Source of the DNA: J054 sp965223095
GTDB taxonomy: Bacteria > Pseudomonadota > Gammaproteobacteria > Steroidobacterales > GCA-2729495
Length of the DNA: 64,000 bases
NCBI GenBank assembly: GCA_965223095.1
Contig: OZ244979.1
Span: 1,426,001-1,490,000 of the forward strand
Direction of reading: 5' to 3'
This document shows positions 52,774 to 61,638 of the stretch, in pieces. Under the pieces are notes generated by a model, which worked only from the letters and a program-made list of their open reading frames with translations, ran no database searches and was not told where the DNA came from. A program made the translations under genes and the position numbers. Numbering within the stretch: the first letter of the stretch is position 1; each line of letters starts with the position of its first letter.

Positions 52774-53131
52774 TGTCTATCCTTAAGAGTTGAACAATGC
52801 GTAAGATCTTGGGTTATCGATCTTTCAACGCGTTGAAGCATGATATCGGGACACATGTTCGCTACCGTGAACGGTTTCCCAATTTGAGCATTGATAGGGT
52901 GGTGTGAGCCAAAAATGAGATGTTTGCGCATAAGCTCAGGTTCAACCGCGGAGCTTAGAACAGTAATTGGTCTCCATTTGAGCCACGCTGGGGCGGCATG
53001 ATTTGAAGCTGAACGGACCCCGGCCGAGATCGTGCTGGCTGGGGGCCCTATGCGAGGGCCGGCCTCGTCGTCGCGGATTTGTACTCGCCGGACCTTAGCG
53101 ATGTTTTCAGGGAAATTGCACCGAACGACGT
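52774..53131. other. 358-base intergenic region with a palindrome
   Basis: It holds no convincing gene. TTCAACGCGTTGAA (52824-52837) is a perfect 14-base palindrome upstream of the DUF2188 gene and may be an operator. GGCCCT/AGGGCC (53044-53060) is a small hairpin on the UbiA side. Near 52905-53000 the segments TGAGCCA recur twice with different flanks, which could be the decayed end of an insertion element, but this is weak. Confidence 0.35.
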
Positions 53132-54040
53132 TTACGCGTTGGCGATCGATAATGCCAGTAGCAATGGCGTCAGAATTGCCACCGTGACGTTGGCCGCCAG
53201 GTAGCGCGGATAGGCGGCAATTGTCTCACCGTGCTTGCTTGCGCCGTACCAGGCGAATCCAGCTAGGGGCATGGTTAGTAGCGCGATCCAACTGAATCTG
53301 GGGAGATGGCCGTAGACTATCCCACCCAAAATAATTGTAAATGCCGCTATTGCAAAGCAAGCGTAAACCAAGTTGCCAGTTTTTATGCCGAAAGCAATGG
53401 GGAGATGATTGCGCCCAGCATCAGCGTCCGGCTCGATGTCAGGATACTGGTTGAGCAATAACAAATTGTTTACGAGAAAAAAGGGCACCAAGGCCGCCAG
53501 CCACGACAATCGCGAATACTCACCGGCCAGTATTACCTGGGTTCCCTGAACCATGAGAATTCCGAAACCAAGACCTGGTGATATTAGACAGAGCAGGGGA
53601 TGCCGGTTAATCCAACCCGTGTAAGTAACGATTAGCAGCAGGCCGAGCACCCCGATGGGCAGGACCTGCCAGCCGAATTGCAGAACGAAGAAAAGGCCTA
53701 GAACTGCAGTCGCTGTCAAGCACGAAACACTGACGAACAGTACGGGCCTAGCCATTTCAGGGTTCTCGGGTAGCGCGCCGCTGCCGCCGCTGAATTGGGT
53801 TCGCTTCGTGGCTAAGTCTAGACCGCTTATGAAATCTTGGTATTCATTGAGCGTATTAACGCTCAGGTGGGCGAATAGTGCGGCGATGAGTATCGCGCCA
53901 AATAGATAGGGGTCAAGGGTGGAGTTTTCCGCGTAGGCGGTGCTTGCGCCTAGGAGTACGCACACAGGTGTCAGCGATAAAAAGGGAGCCCGGCAGCACC
54001 GAAGCACCGCGCTAAATGGAATTGTCGATGGGCGAATCAT
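53132..54040 (-). CDS. UbiA family prenyltransferase
   Basis: This is a polytopic inner-membrane prenyltransferase of 302 residues with about eight or nine helices. The first Asp-rich motif is NEYQDFISGLD near residues 65-75 and the second is NQYPDIEPDADAGR near 200-213, together binding the Mg-prenyl diphosphate. The form is closer to MenA/UbiA-like proteins that attach prenyl to an aromatic ring than to chlorophyll synthase. It stands alone; the acceptor is not clear. Confidence 0.85.
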   Translation of the reverse strand: MIRPSTIPFSAVLRCCRAPFLSLTPVCVLLGASTAYAENSTLDPYLFGAILIAALFAHLSVNTLNEYQDFISGLDLATKRTQFSGGSGALPENPEMARPVLFVSVSCLTATAVLGLFFVLQFGWQVLPIGVLGLLLIVTYTGWINRHPLLCLISPGLGFGILMVQGTQVILAGEYSRLSWLAALVPFFLVNNLLLLNQYPDIEPDADAGRNHLPIAFGIKTGNLVYACFAIAAFTIILGGIVYGHLPRFSWIALLTMPLAGFAWYGASKHGETIAAYPRYLAANVTVAILTPLLLALSIANA

Positions 54041-54128
54041 AATGCGTCAACTTATCGGCGCGATTGGCAGTTGCAAAAAAATTCAATATTCTTTGTATCT
54101 TCGGTTCCAACTACGGGCCGACGGCATG

Positions 54129-54590
54129 TTAATCAGGCCGCCATACATGGATTGTAGTCGATACCGCTTTGCTGGTTGTGGGCTGTCGTAAAAAATCCGG
54201 GCCAGCGAGTTTCGTGTTAGCCATGAAGAGGTGCGCATAACACTTGCAATCGCTGCTGCCAAAACCTTTCGGGTAAGCAAGGAGCTGCGCGCTGCTCATA
54301 CGTTTGGCCCATTCATGCTCAAGACGTTCAGTATCATGGGTGTACCAAGCTTCAATAAAACTCATCTCTTTCCTGAGGTAGTCCACGTGCCAGTGTTGGT
54401 TTTTCTGACGTTTTTCGTGGCGCATAATTCGGGCGCGCACGCCTCCCGGTCCGAAAGCGCTGCCCACGTAAATATAATGTCCTTGCCGAAATTCGATCTC
54501 ACCCAGACCGCCAATTGATAACAGTATTTTTTTCGGGCAGTGGTAAATGATGGCGTAGGTGCCCGGTTGCGAGTCTGGGGTGTTGGCCAT
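54129..54590 (-). CDS. GIY-YIG-type DUF123 nuclease-like protein
   Basis: The 153-residue product (start ATG 54590, dropping six residues of a longer frame) has the pattern of the DUF123 branch of GIY-YIG proteins: GTYAIIYHC at the first strand and GHYIYVGSAFGPGGVRARIMRH, where YVGSA with the downstream Arg forms the nuclease centre, then HWHVDYLR and KGFGSSDCKCYAHLF with a Cys/His pair. The role may be DNA repair or maintenance. It is 89 bases upstream of the UbiA gene. Confidence 0.8.
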   Translation of the reverse strand: MANTPDSQPGTYAIIYHCPKKILLSIGGLGEIEFRQGHYIYVGSAFGPGGVRARIMRHEKRQKNQHWHVDYLRKEMSFIEAWYTHDTERLEHEWAKRMSSAQLLAYPKGFGSSDCKCYAHLFMANTKLAGPDFLRQPTTSKAVSTTIHVWRPD

Positions 54591-54847
54591 TGATGAAGTC
54601 CAGTGCATCTACTTGCCCCTCGATGTCTGCAAGTATTAGCCAAGGGGATCATTCGCAACTCGTCTTGGTGCCTCTCCGCTGACGAAGTCATCATTAGGGT
54701 CGAGATCCCGGACGTTCTTGCTAGTCCATGTCCTTCGGCTAAGTGCGCGGCTGTTATAGGGGTATATTCTAATTGAGGCCCGGCGGCTGCCCTGAAAGAA
54801 TGCTAGTCTTTGGTGGCATTCAATTTTCTGGATACAGGGGGCTTGTC

Positions 54848-55306
54848 ATGGCTAACGAGATCCAACATCAGGGTAGGCGGGATTTTCTGCTTAGTTCAGG
54901 CTTATTGGCCTTATCGGCCGCACCCGCTATCGCGGTTGCAGCGAACGAGTCCGCAGCACATCAACATCATGCAAACGCCCATGAGGCATTAATTGCCGAA
55001 GCGCAACATTGTATTAAGACAGGCAACGCTTGTGCGGCGCATTGCATTGTGCAGATGCGTACCGGTGATACCGATCTTTTGGAGTGCCTGGTGCAAGTGC
55101 AGGAATTGGTTGTTGCCTGTGAAGCCTTACTGAAGTTTGCAGCTTTTGATTCCGAACATCTCAAAACCTATGCAAAGGCAACCATTGAGGTTTGTGAAAC
55201 CTGCGAGAAGGAATGCAGAAAGTTCGAGGAACTGCACACAGAGTGCAAAGAATGTGCGGATGCCTGCTTAGCCTGCATGGAAGAGTGCGAGAAGGTAATC
55301 GCTTAG
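54848..55306 (+). CDS. Tat-exported Csp1-like copper storage protein (four-helix bundle)
   Basis: The 152-residue product has a Tat signal (GRRDFLLSSGLLALSAAPAIA) and a mature helical protein with 13 cysteines, many in CxxC or CxxxC arrangements (NACAAHC, CETCEKEC, CKECADACLACMEEC). This is the pattern of Csp1, which stores many Cu(I) ions inside a four-helix bundle. An additional His-rich stretch (AHQHHANAH) lies near the mature N-terminus. I chose ATG 54848 with GGGGG about 7 bases upstream. No copper-responsive regulator or P-type ATPase is adjacent. Confidence 0.88.
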   Translation: MANEIQHQGRRDFLLSSGLLALSAAPAIAVAANESAAHQHHANAHEALIAEAQHCIKTGNACAAHCIVQMRTGDTDLLECLVQVQELVVACEALLKFAAFDSEHLKTYAKATIEVCETCEKECRKFEELHTECKECADACLACMEECEKVIA

Positions 55307-55572
55307 TAGTACCGCGTGGGGCGATGTGGATGTTGGTCCGAATAGATGTAATTTCTTGCCGACCGATGCTCGGCTTCCGACTCTGGCGTTATCCAAGGCC
55401 TTAAGTTACGAAAGCTTGTTTAGAGCGACTCTGCTAGTTGGACTCGGGCGGCCGAGCGCATAATTTTTTACTCAATCACTTCTAATAACTGACGGTTGAT
55501 GCTTGCGAGTTGCCCAATGGTGTCTAGGCGGAAGCATAATTCTCAGTCTTAATGCGGCGTCTCGCGAAGCGG

Positions 55573-55929
55573 CTATTCGCTAGGCATGGATTGATTGGCG
55601 ACATCAACGCCGGACTTCGACACGCCAACCCGTAGCGGCGCACCGGCACTCAGGTCAACGGATTCAGACCGAAGCGTTCGACCGTCCTCGTACTGTACCT
55701 CAAACGCAATGGAAGTGACGTTTCTTACTTTCACCGGACGCTGAGCGCCGGGCAGTATTATCCCAAGGTCCTTGCGCCGTTCATGCCATAGAGCGGTAAC
55801 GGATATTTCTTGATTAGAGTCGTTCCATAAGGTTAATGCTGAATTTGTGGCTGGTGTTCTAACCAACAAGAATGTTGTGCTTATGGCCACTATAATAATG
55901 CAGGCAAAGATTAGTCGAGAACTGCGCAT
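55573..55929 (-). CDS. Small membrane-anchored protein of unknown function
   Basis: The 118-residue product has an N-terminal signal anchor (about 6-23) and a periplasmic beta-rich domain with no recognised family. It is alone, with 170 bases to the aldehyde dehydrogenase on one side and 266 bases without features on the other. Coding character is moderate. Confidence 0.5.
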   Translation of the reverse strand: MRSSRLIFACIIIVAISTTFLLVRTPATNSALTLWNDSNQEISVTALWHERRKDLGIILPGAQRPVKVRNVTSIAFEVQYEDGRTLRSESVDLSAGAPLRVGVSKSGVDVANQSMPSE

Positions 55930-56100
55930 AAACTTAAGCAGAGTTGTTAACGAAAAACGCGGTTTCCCGATAGGCTAATTTTTTGAGGAGAACACGATTT
56001 ATTCGAAGTCATCATTTCACAACCAATTATAGAGCTTGCCGGTATGCCGCGCTGGTTCTACTGGGCATCTGGTTCGAATTGGGCCTTAGGGCGCGCGCTA

Positions 56101-57543
56101 TCAATCCGTCGCGATGTACTGAGTTTCTAGAAATTCCATGATTCCTTCTTGCCCGCCTTCGCGACCGATACCCGACTGCTTCATGCCACCAAAGGGCGCG
56201 GCGGGATCTGACACGAGGCCCCGGTTCAAACCGATCATTCCAAATTCAAGTTGCTCACTAAGCGCCAGGCCGCGTTTTATGTCCTGGGTATAGAGGTAGG
56301 CAAGCAAACCATGGTCTGTGTCATTGGCGACAGCGACAATATCGTCGCTGTCGTCAAAACGCAGGATAGCAGCCACCGGGCCAAATATCTCCTCGTTCAC
56401 GCAGTTGGCATGCGCGGGTACATCCACCAATACAGTGGGTGGATAGAAATAGCCTGGCCCGGGTGGGACTTTACCGCCTAGCAAGACGCGGGCGCCTTTG
56501 GAAACTGCATCGTCCACGAATGCCGCGACTTTGTCTCTGGCTGATTGATTGATCAACGCACCGAGCTGCACACCAGGCTCCAAGCCATTACCCATTGTTA
56601 GTTTTTGCATGGCCGCGACAAATCCTGCGACGAAGTCATCATAGACGGCGCGGTGAATATACAGACGATTGGCCGCAGTACAGGCTTCGCCGATGTTGCG
56701 CATTTTCGCCAGCATCGCGCCTGCTATGGCGCTTTGAATATCTGCATCCGCCAACACGATAAACGGTGCATTGCCGCCCAATTCCATGGCCGGATTAATG
56801 ACACGGTTGGCCGCCTTCTTCAGCAACTCCTTGCCCACCGCCGTAGAGCCGGTAAAGGACACCACTCGCGTTCGCGAGTCATCGAGTAGGCGGCTAACCA
56901 CGTCTTCGGCGTTGCTCGTGGGGAGTAGATTAACCACGCCCGGCGGTACGCCGGCCCGCGCCAAGATATCGCCAATGGCGAGGAGGGTTAAGGGTGTTTC
57001 CGCCGCTGGCTTCAGTACTACGGTGCAACCAGCGGCTAGAGCGGGCGCGAGCTTGCGTGCAGCCATGGCCGCGGGAAAATTCCAAGGGGTAACTAAAATA
57101 GCAACGCCGGCGGCACGATGCTGCACGATGATTCTGGCGCCGGAACTCGGACCGCGAGACAAGCGACCGAAATTTCTCACGGCCTCTTCGGCGAACCACC
57201 GAAAGAATTCCGCCGCATAGCGAATCTCAGCCAAGGAATCAGGCAATGCCTTACCGTTCTCCAGCGTGATGAGCTTCGCGAGTCGCTGTTCTTCAGCAAT
57301 GAGCATTTCATAGGCGCGGCGCAGAATCTCGGCCCGCTCCCGCGCTGCCCTTGCTTGCCAATCAACCAGCGCCGCCGCCGCGGCGTCCATGGCATCCTTG
57401 GCATCCGCCACGCCCCCGTCGGCAACGCGTGCGATGATTTTTTCGGTCGCGGGATCAACTACATCGAAACGCATTTGGCTGGCGCTTTCTCGCCATATGC
57501 CATTGATGAAGAGTTCTTGTGGATTCTTGCTCATGCTGGGCAA
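56101..57543 (-). CDS. NAD(P)-dependent succinate-semialdehyde dehydrogenase-like ALDH
   Basis: The 480-residue enzyme has the length and motifs of the GabD group of aldehyde dehydrogenases. The catalytic Glu is in MELGGNAPFIVL near residue 255, the active Cys in GEACTAANR near 288; FTGSTAVGK near 230 is the cofactor site. PAAPFGGMKQSGIGREGG near the end is typical of SSADH/GabD. It should oxidise succinic semialdehyde or a similar semialdehyde to acid. Start could also be ATG 57534. The preceding membrane-protein gene ends one base before it. Confidence 0.92.
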   Translation of the reverse strand: MPSMSKNPQELFINGIWRESASQMRFDVVDPATEKIIARVADGGVADAKDAMDAAAAALVDWQARAARERAEILRRAYEMLIAEEQRLAKLITLENGKALPDSLAEIRYAAEFFRWFAEEAVRNFGRLSRGPSSGARIIVQHRAAGVAILVTPWNFPAAMAARKLAPALAAGCTVVLKPAAETPLTLLAIGDILARAGVPPGVVNLLPTSNAEDVVSRLLDDSRTRVVSFTGSTAVGKELLKKAANRVINPAMELGGNAPFIVLADADIQSAIAGAMLAKMRNIGEACTAANRLYIHRAVYDDFVAGFVAAMQKLTMGNGLEPGVQLGALINQSARDKVAAFVDDAVSKGARVLLGGKVPPGPGYFYPPTVLVDVPAHANCVNEEIFGPVAAILRFDDSDDIVAVANDTDHGLLAYLYTQDIKRGLALSEQLEFGMIGLNRGLVSDPAAPFGGMKQSGIGREGGQEGIMEFLETQYIATD

Positions 57544-57544
57544 A

Positions 57545-57925
57545 CTATCCGAGCCAAGTTAGCACGGCGACCGCCAGTAGTCCTAGCCAACCGGGGTGCC
57601 GACCTTTTGTGCCAAAGAGTACCAAGAGTGAACTGATTGTCATGGCTCCCGCGATTGAATGCACCAGAAATGTTCGATTGAGGCCTGCGGATGCGGGCTG
57701 CGATAGCTGTAACAAGATGGCGCCGAAGGCAAAACCGAATACGCTGACGATATGCCAGCTTGCCCAGAGTATTCTCACCTGCCGTTCTTGCAGCAACGGT
57801 TCTCCGGCGGTAGGCGCCAGCCCACCACGGCGCATTTTCCGAAAAATCAAAATCTCACCCAATACCGAGTGAATTGTGCCGACGATTAAAGTCAGCAGTC
57901 CAGCAATGAATAAGGAGGTTTGCAT
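57545..57925 (-). CDS. Small membrane protein of unknown function
   Basis: This 126-residue protein has four predicted helices (about 5-25, 52-70, 84-100, 106-125). It has no recognised family. Its stop codon is one base away from the start of the aldehyde dehydrogenase gene, so it is in the same transcript, upstream. GTIHSVLGE and WHIVSVFGF carry conserved-looking histidines in the first and second helices. Confidence 0.6.
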   Translation of the reverse strand: MQTSLFIAGLLTLIVGTIHSVLGEILIFRKMRRGGLAPTAGEPLLQERQVRILWASWHIVSVFGFAFGAILLQLSQPASAGLNRTFLVHSIAGAMTISSLLVLFGTKGRHPGWLGLLAVAVLTWLG

Positions 57926-58041
57926 GGTCGTTCCTCGCTAACGCGCTCAGCTATATTTCTGGTTGGCAGCTACCGCCGATACTCGGCCGATGTTCCCGCG
58001 TCGTAATTCGGATCGATAGAATATGCGGTCGTCACCGCTGT

Positions 58042-58545
58042 TTATAGCAGTAGCTGAAACAGGTGGACATCCAGTAGCTTCCCGAATTTTTTCCCCACTT
58101 CCTTCATGGTGCCAACATATTGATAGCCAAAGCTTTCGCAAAGGTGAATACTGGCATCGCCGCCGTCGGTAATGCGGGCGATGAGGCAGTGTAGGCCGAG
58201 TTGACGGGCCTGTTCGGTGAGGGCGGAATTGAGCCGCCGACCATAGCCGCGGCCATGAAATTCAGGATCAATATAAAGGCTGCCCTCGGCGGTTTCCGCG
58301 TAGGCTTGCTTAGCCGACCAAGGACTCAGACAAGCCCAACCAACGACTTGCTTGTTTACTTCCATCACGAGGACGGGATGCCGTGCATCGCGTGAGGTCA
58401 GCCAAGCCAGCCGATCAGCCGGCGATTTTGGCTCGGTGTCGAATGTTGATGTCGTATGCAAGATTGCATGGTTATAGATTTTGGCAATTACTTCGATATC
58501 CGAACGATGCGCGGGACGAATGACGATTTCAGAATTCAAGGCCAT
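58042..58545 (-). CDS. GNAT acetyltransferase, phosphinothricin-acetyltransferase-like
   Basis: This cytoplasmic acyltransferase has 167 residues from ATG 58545 (an earlier in-frame ATG is at 58560). It has EIVIRPAHRSDIEVIAKIYNHAI, the pattern of the PAT/YncA group, GWACLSPWSAKQAY, and the acetyl-CoA site DPEFHGRGYGRRL (R/QxxGxG). The most likely substrates are amino-acid-like compounds with a free amine. It overlaps the 3' end of the amidohydrolase gene by 17 bases, so it is probably co-translated. Confidence 0.88.
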   Translation of the reverse strand: MALNSEIVIRPAHRSDIEVIAKIYNHAILHTTSTFDTEPKSPADRLAWLTSRDARHPVLVMEVNKQVVGWACLSPWSAKQAYAETAEGSLYIDPEFHGRGYGRRLNSALTEQARQLGLHCLIARITDGGDASIHLCESFGYQYVGTMKEVGKKFGKLLDVHLFQLLL

Positions 58546-59764
58546 CTTGGCAGCCATCATCGGCTTGCGTATTTCTACAGAAAACTAGCTCGCCGTTTCT
58601 AATGGTGTAGTCGACGCGCGAGAATGCTGCAACATCTTCAGCCGGGTCATTGGTATAGATAACGATGTCAGCGGAGGCGCCGACACTTAGGGTGCCGGAC
58701 TCAAGGGAAAATCTTTCGGCAGGGGCCGTTGTCATGGAGGCGAGGATATCGTCAAAATCCATGCCCGCTCTATTCATTAGCAAAAATTCATCCCGTGTGT
58801 CGTGGTCAGTCATGTAGCCAACGTCGGTGCCAAATAATATCTCGCCGCCTGCTGCATGGTATTCGGCGAGTTGCTCGACTGCCATTTTCTGCATCGCCTG
58901 GATGGCCTTTTCGCCCGCGCCGGATCGTCGCAATTCATAGGACCATAGTTTTAGTGTGGGTATGAGAGCGACATTGTTTGCGCGCATTCGGTTGACGAGC
59001 GCCTTGCCCAGGGCTTTAGGTCCAGGAGCGGTGTGGGCCAGAATGTCTACGCCGTTGTCCACCGCGTTCATCAGACCCGTGCGATCTGTCGGGTGGGCGA
59101 CTACAAATCCGCCACGCTCATGCGTTGCAGCCGTGACGGCGCGAATAATGTCTGGCGGCAGGTGAATCGTTTTCATGGGTCCCATGAATGACCCGGAAAA
59201 GATCTTGATGCCTTGTGCGCCGGCGTCCAGAACCGCATTGACCAGAGCCTGGGCATCGCCTGGCGCTGATAGTTCCGGCAACCGTATATCCGGCAGGTAG
59301 GCGGGCGTTGCGTTGGTATAGACGAAGCTACCGTTGGCCATGAGAATTTTTGGGCCCGTCAATTCACCCGCCTCGATAACCCACGCGAGGTTCGAGGTGG
59401 CGCTGATGTCCGAACCTGTGTCCAGCACGCTGGTGAAGCCGTAGCGCAATAACATGTCGTGAACAATCTGTTTGGCGTCGGTCTCTAGAGCCGGGTCCGT
59501 AAAGTGAACATGACTATTCCACAAGCCTGCTGTTGCGGCCCGGCCTTTTGCATCAATAACCATTTCACCATCCACTCTCATGCCGGTGCCCAGGTGCGCA
59601 ATTTTTCCATCGCGAACGGCAATAGTGGCCCCTTCCAGGGGTGGTGAATTGGGCGCCGTATACAAACGTACATTTTGGATGATCAAGTCAGCCGGTGAAG
59701 GCATGCGGGTCGCGCAGGCGGAGACTAGTGAGAAGCTTATTAGCAGAACTAAATGTCTAAACAT
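58529..59764 (-). CDS. Amidohydrolase lipoprotein (imidazolonepropionase-like)
   Basis: The 411-residue product has a signal with lipobox VSAC (residues 14-17) so it should be a periplasmic lipoprotein. Metal-binding motifs of the cyclic amidohydrolases are present: NSHVHF (HxH) near residue 80, HPTDR near 205, HTAPG near 225 and the final Asp in LFGTDVGY near 320. The group includes prolidase-like and imidazolonepropionase-like enzymes; the substrate is not clear. It overlaps the downstream GNAT gene. Confidence 0.87.
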   Translation of the reverse strand: MFRHLVLLISFSLVSACATRMPSPADLIIQNVRLYTAPNSPPLEGATIAVRDGKIAHLGTGMRVDGEMVIDAKGRAATAGLWNSHVHFTDPALETDAKQIVHDMLLRYGFTSVLDTGSDISATSNLAWVIEAGELTGPKILMANGSFVYTNATPAYLPDIRLPELSAPGDAQALVNAVLDAGAQGIKIFSGSFMGPMKTIHLPPDIIRAVTAATHERGGFVVAHPTDRTGLMNAVDNGVDILAHTAPGPKALGKALVNRMRANNVALIPTLKLWSYELRRSGAGEKAIQAMQKMAVEQLAEYHAAGGEILFGTDVGYMTDHDTRDEFLLMNRAGMDFDDILASMTTAPAERFSLESGTLSVGASADIVIYTNDPAEDVAAFSRVDYTIRNGELVFCRNTQADDGCQDGLEF

Positions 59765-59845
59765 GTCAACACCGAATCACGGCCACGGCCGCACAAAGTT
59801 TAAGCTTTCATGAACCCTTGTTTGCCGGTTCGTTGCTCACAAAAT

Positions 59846-60478
59846 CTACGTATCAAGATACTCGGTCCGCGGGATGGCATAGACCACCTCGTCAAGCTCA
59901 AGGCCGGCCATGGACATTACTTTCTGCTCCAAGACTATCTTGCCACCCAGAGTCTCAGCAATCTTTCGGCTAGGCGTATTTTGCCGGTCGACGGGATAGA
60001 CAAGATGCGCAAAGGCTAGACGCGCCTCTGCCCAGGTCTTAACGCCGGTGATTGCTTCGAGACCATAACCCTTGCCGTGGGCCGATTTTTTTAGCCAGAT
60101 ACCCAGTTCAGGCTCAGGAAACTGATCCCGCAAATGCAAACCGCAGAGCCCTAAAAATTCTTGCTCGCGGCGATCAATAATCGCCCAGTGAAAATCTGTG
60201 CCACTAGCTTGTCGCTCTAGCGCTTCACGTACAAAGTCCTCCGTGTCGGAAAGCTGGCGTGGCGGCGCCGGTAACATATAGCGTGTGATTTCCGCCGTGA
60301 ATTCTTGGTAGATCTCGGTCGTGAATGCTGCTGTTAACGTTGCAAGTTGCAATCGATTGCAATCGATAGGAATGTTGCTGAAGTCGATCGGTGGGCCGGA
60401 GAAATTGAAGGGCATGGGCGCTATCGTCGTCGGAAGAATGGAGTTGATATCGGCACTGTTGCCCACGTTAACAAACAT
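59846..60478 (-). CDS. GNAT acetyltransferase, RimJ/RimL type
   Basis: The 210-residue protein has the RimJ/RimL pattern: DFHWAIIDRREQEFLGLCGL, EPELGIWLKKSAHGKGYGLEAI with the acetyl-CoA site, and PVDRQNTPSRKIAETLGGKI at the last helix. The first 35 residues are not family-like; ATG 60415 is a possible shorter start. A perfect 16-base palindrome (60347-60362) lies inside the coding part near the N-terminus. Target unknown; the group acylates protein N-termini or small amines. Confidence 0.85.
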   Translation of the reverse strand: MFVNVGNSADINSILPTTIAPMPFNFSGPPIDFSNIPIDCNRLQLATLTAAFTTEIYQEFTAEITRYMLPAPPRQLSDTEDFVREALERQASGTDFHWAIIDRREQEFLGLCGLHLRDQFPEPELGIWLKKSAHGKGYGLEAITGVKTWAEARLAFAHLVYPVDRQNTPSRKIAETLGGKIVLEQKVMSMAGLELDEVVYAIPRTEYLDT

Positions 60479-60683
60479 CGGCTGTCCTTGGGAGAGCCCG
60501 TGATGCCTGACAAGTGAAAATCTTAACTAGTATCGGGTTTGAGTGGCGAGAGTGTTTTTGCAGCGCGGAACATCCCATCTGGGCGAGTTCGATTGCCAAG
60601 CATTTTGAGAACTTCATCACTTGACTTGAGATGGGCGCAAGGTAAGGTTTTTCAACAAGTGTGATTCTTGTCGGCCAGTTACT

Positions 60684-61466
60684 ATGAGCAAGAAAAGAGC
60701 GTTTCTCCTACATCTCTCCATCAGTGCTACGATCGTGGGGATCGTTCTGGCCTTGATATTTTTCCTATGGTACCCGGCGCCTTATTTTAAGGTCGGTGGT
60801 GCCAGCGATGTTGTAAAGATTCTTGTTGGTGTGGATCTGGTACTGGGCCCACTGCTGACGCTGCTATTGTATCGGCCCAATAAGCCGAAGCTTTTACTGG
60901 ATATGTGTTTGATAGCGGCTATTCAGCTGTCGGCGCTCGTTTATGGTGTAACAACCATTTATCAGGAGCGCCCCTACTATGTCGTCTTCGCGATTGACCG
61001 TTTCGAGGTTTTAGCGCGAAAGGATGTATCGATCGATCCCAATGAGTATCCGGTTTTTGCGACTAAGCCTTGGCGAGGCCCTATCTATGCGGTCGCATAC
61101 TTGCCCGACGATCCCGTAGCACGAAGCCGCGTATTGGAAGAGGTGATGTTTGAAGGTATGCCCGATATCGACCAACGACCTGAATTTTGGCGCAGCTACC
61201 AAGAGAACTCGAATACTGTTCTGAAAAAATCTAAGCCCCTAAGCGAACTCAAGGCGAATGATGCAGGGTTACGCGAAGATATTGCGGAAATCGCCGCGAC
61301 CAAATCCGGAGTGGTCCCAGTTTATGTTCCCGTCATTGGGAGGAAAGGTGCAATGACTCTTGTGTTGAACCACCAGACCCGTCTACCCATTGCCGCCCTG
61401 GATATTGATCCCTGGGAGACGGCAAAAGTCGCAGAGCCTGAAACCTCTGTTGCGTCTAGTCGGTGA
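60684..61466 (+). CDS. TfpX/TfpZ-type type IV pilin accessory protein
   Basis: This 260-residue membrane protein has three N-terminal helices (about 9-30, 43-62, 70-92) and then a periplasmic domain of about 160 residues. YPAPYFKVGGASDVVKILVG and DLVLGPLLTLLLYRPNK in the first part are the hallmark of the TfpX/TfpZ family, which regulates or modifies pilins in Pseudomonas and relatives. The periplasmic part includes YYVVFAIDRFEVL, usual in the family. No pilin gene is adjacent, so the target is elsewhere. Confidence 0.88.
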   Translation: MSKKRAFLLHLSISATIVGIVLALIFFLWYPAPYFKVGGASDVVKILVGVDLVLGPLLTLLLYRPNKPKLLLDMCLIAAIQLSALVYGVTTIYQERPYYVVFAIDRFEVLARKDVSIDPNEYPVFATKPWRGPIYAVAYLPDDPVARSRVLEEVMFEGMPDIDQRPEFWRSYQENSNTVLKKSKPLSELKANDAGLREDIAEIAATKSGVVPVYVPVIGRKGAMTLVLNHQTRLPIAALDIDPWETAKVAEPETSVASSR

Positions 61467-61638
61467 ATTTGCCCCAGCCTTTACCAGTCGTTAATCACCA
61501 AGAACTCATACTAGTGAGTTCATGGACCGGATATCGGGGATAAGATCACTCTCGCTTGCCCCAACTTGTTATGGGGCGACATGTTGCGAGTGTAACTCAC
61601 ATGAAAACTAATGAACTATTGACTGGTACCAGGAGCTT

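Noticed and set aside
52905..53000. TGAGCCA repeats as ends of an insertion element
   Set aside because: Only short matches, no transposase fragment readable on either strand.
53044..53060. GGCCCT/AGGGCC hairpin as terminator of the UbiA gene
   Set aside because: Six-base stem only, 70 bases beyond the stop, without T residues.
60347..60362. Perfect palindrome TTGCAATCGATTGCAA as an operator
   Set aside because: It lies inside the coding part of the acetyltransferase gene, where residues read sensibly; kept only as a note in that entry.
61502..61590. Several small hairpins (GAACTCA/TGAGTTC, GCCCCA/TGGGGC, CTCGC/GCGAG) as terminator or recombination site
   Set aside because: No T-tract and no recombinase gene nearby; the structure has no clear function.
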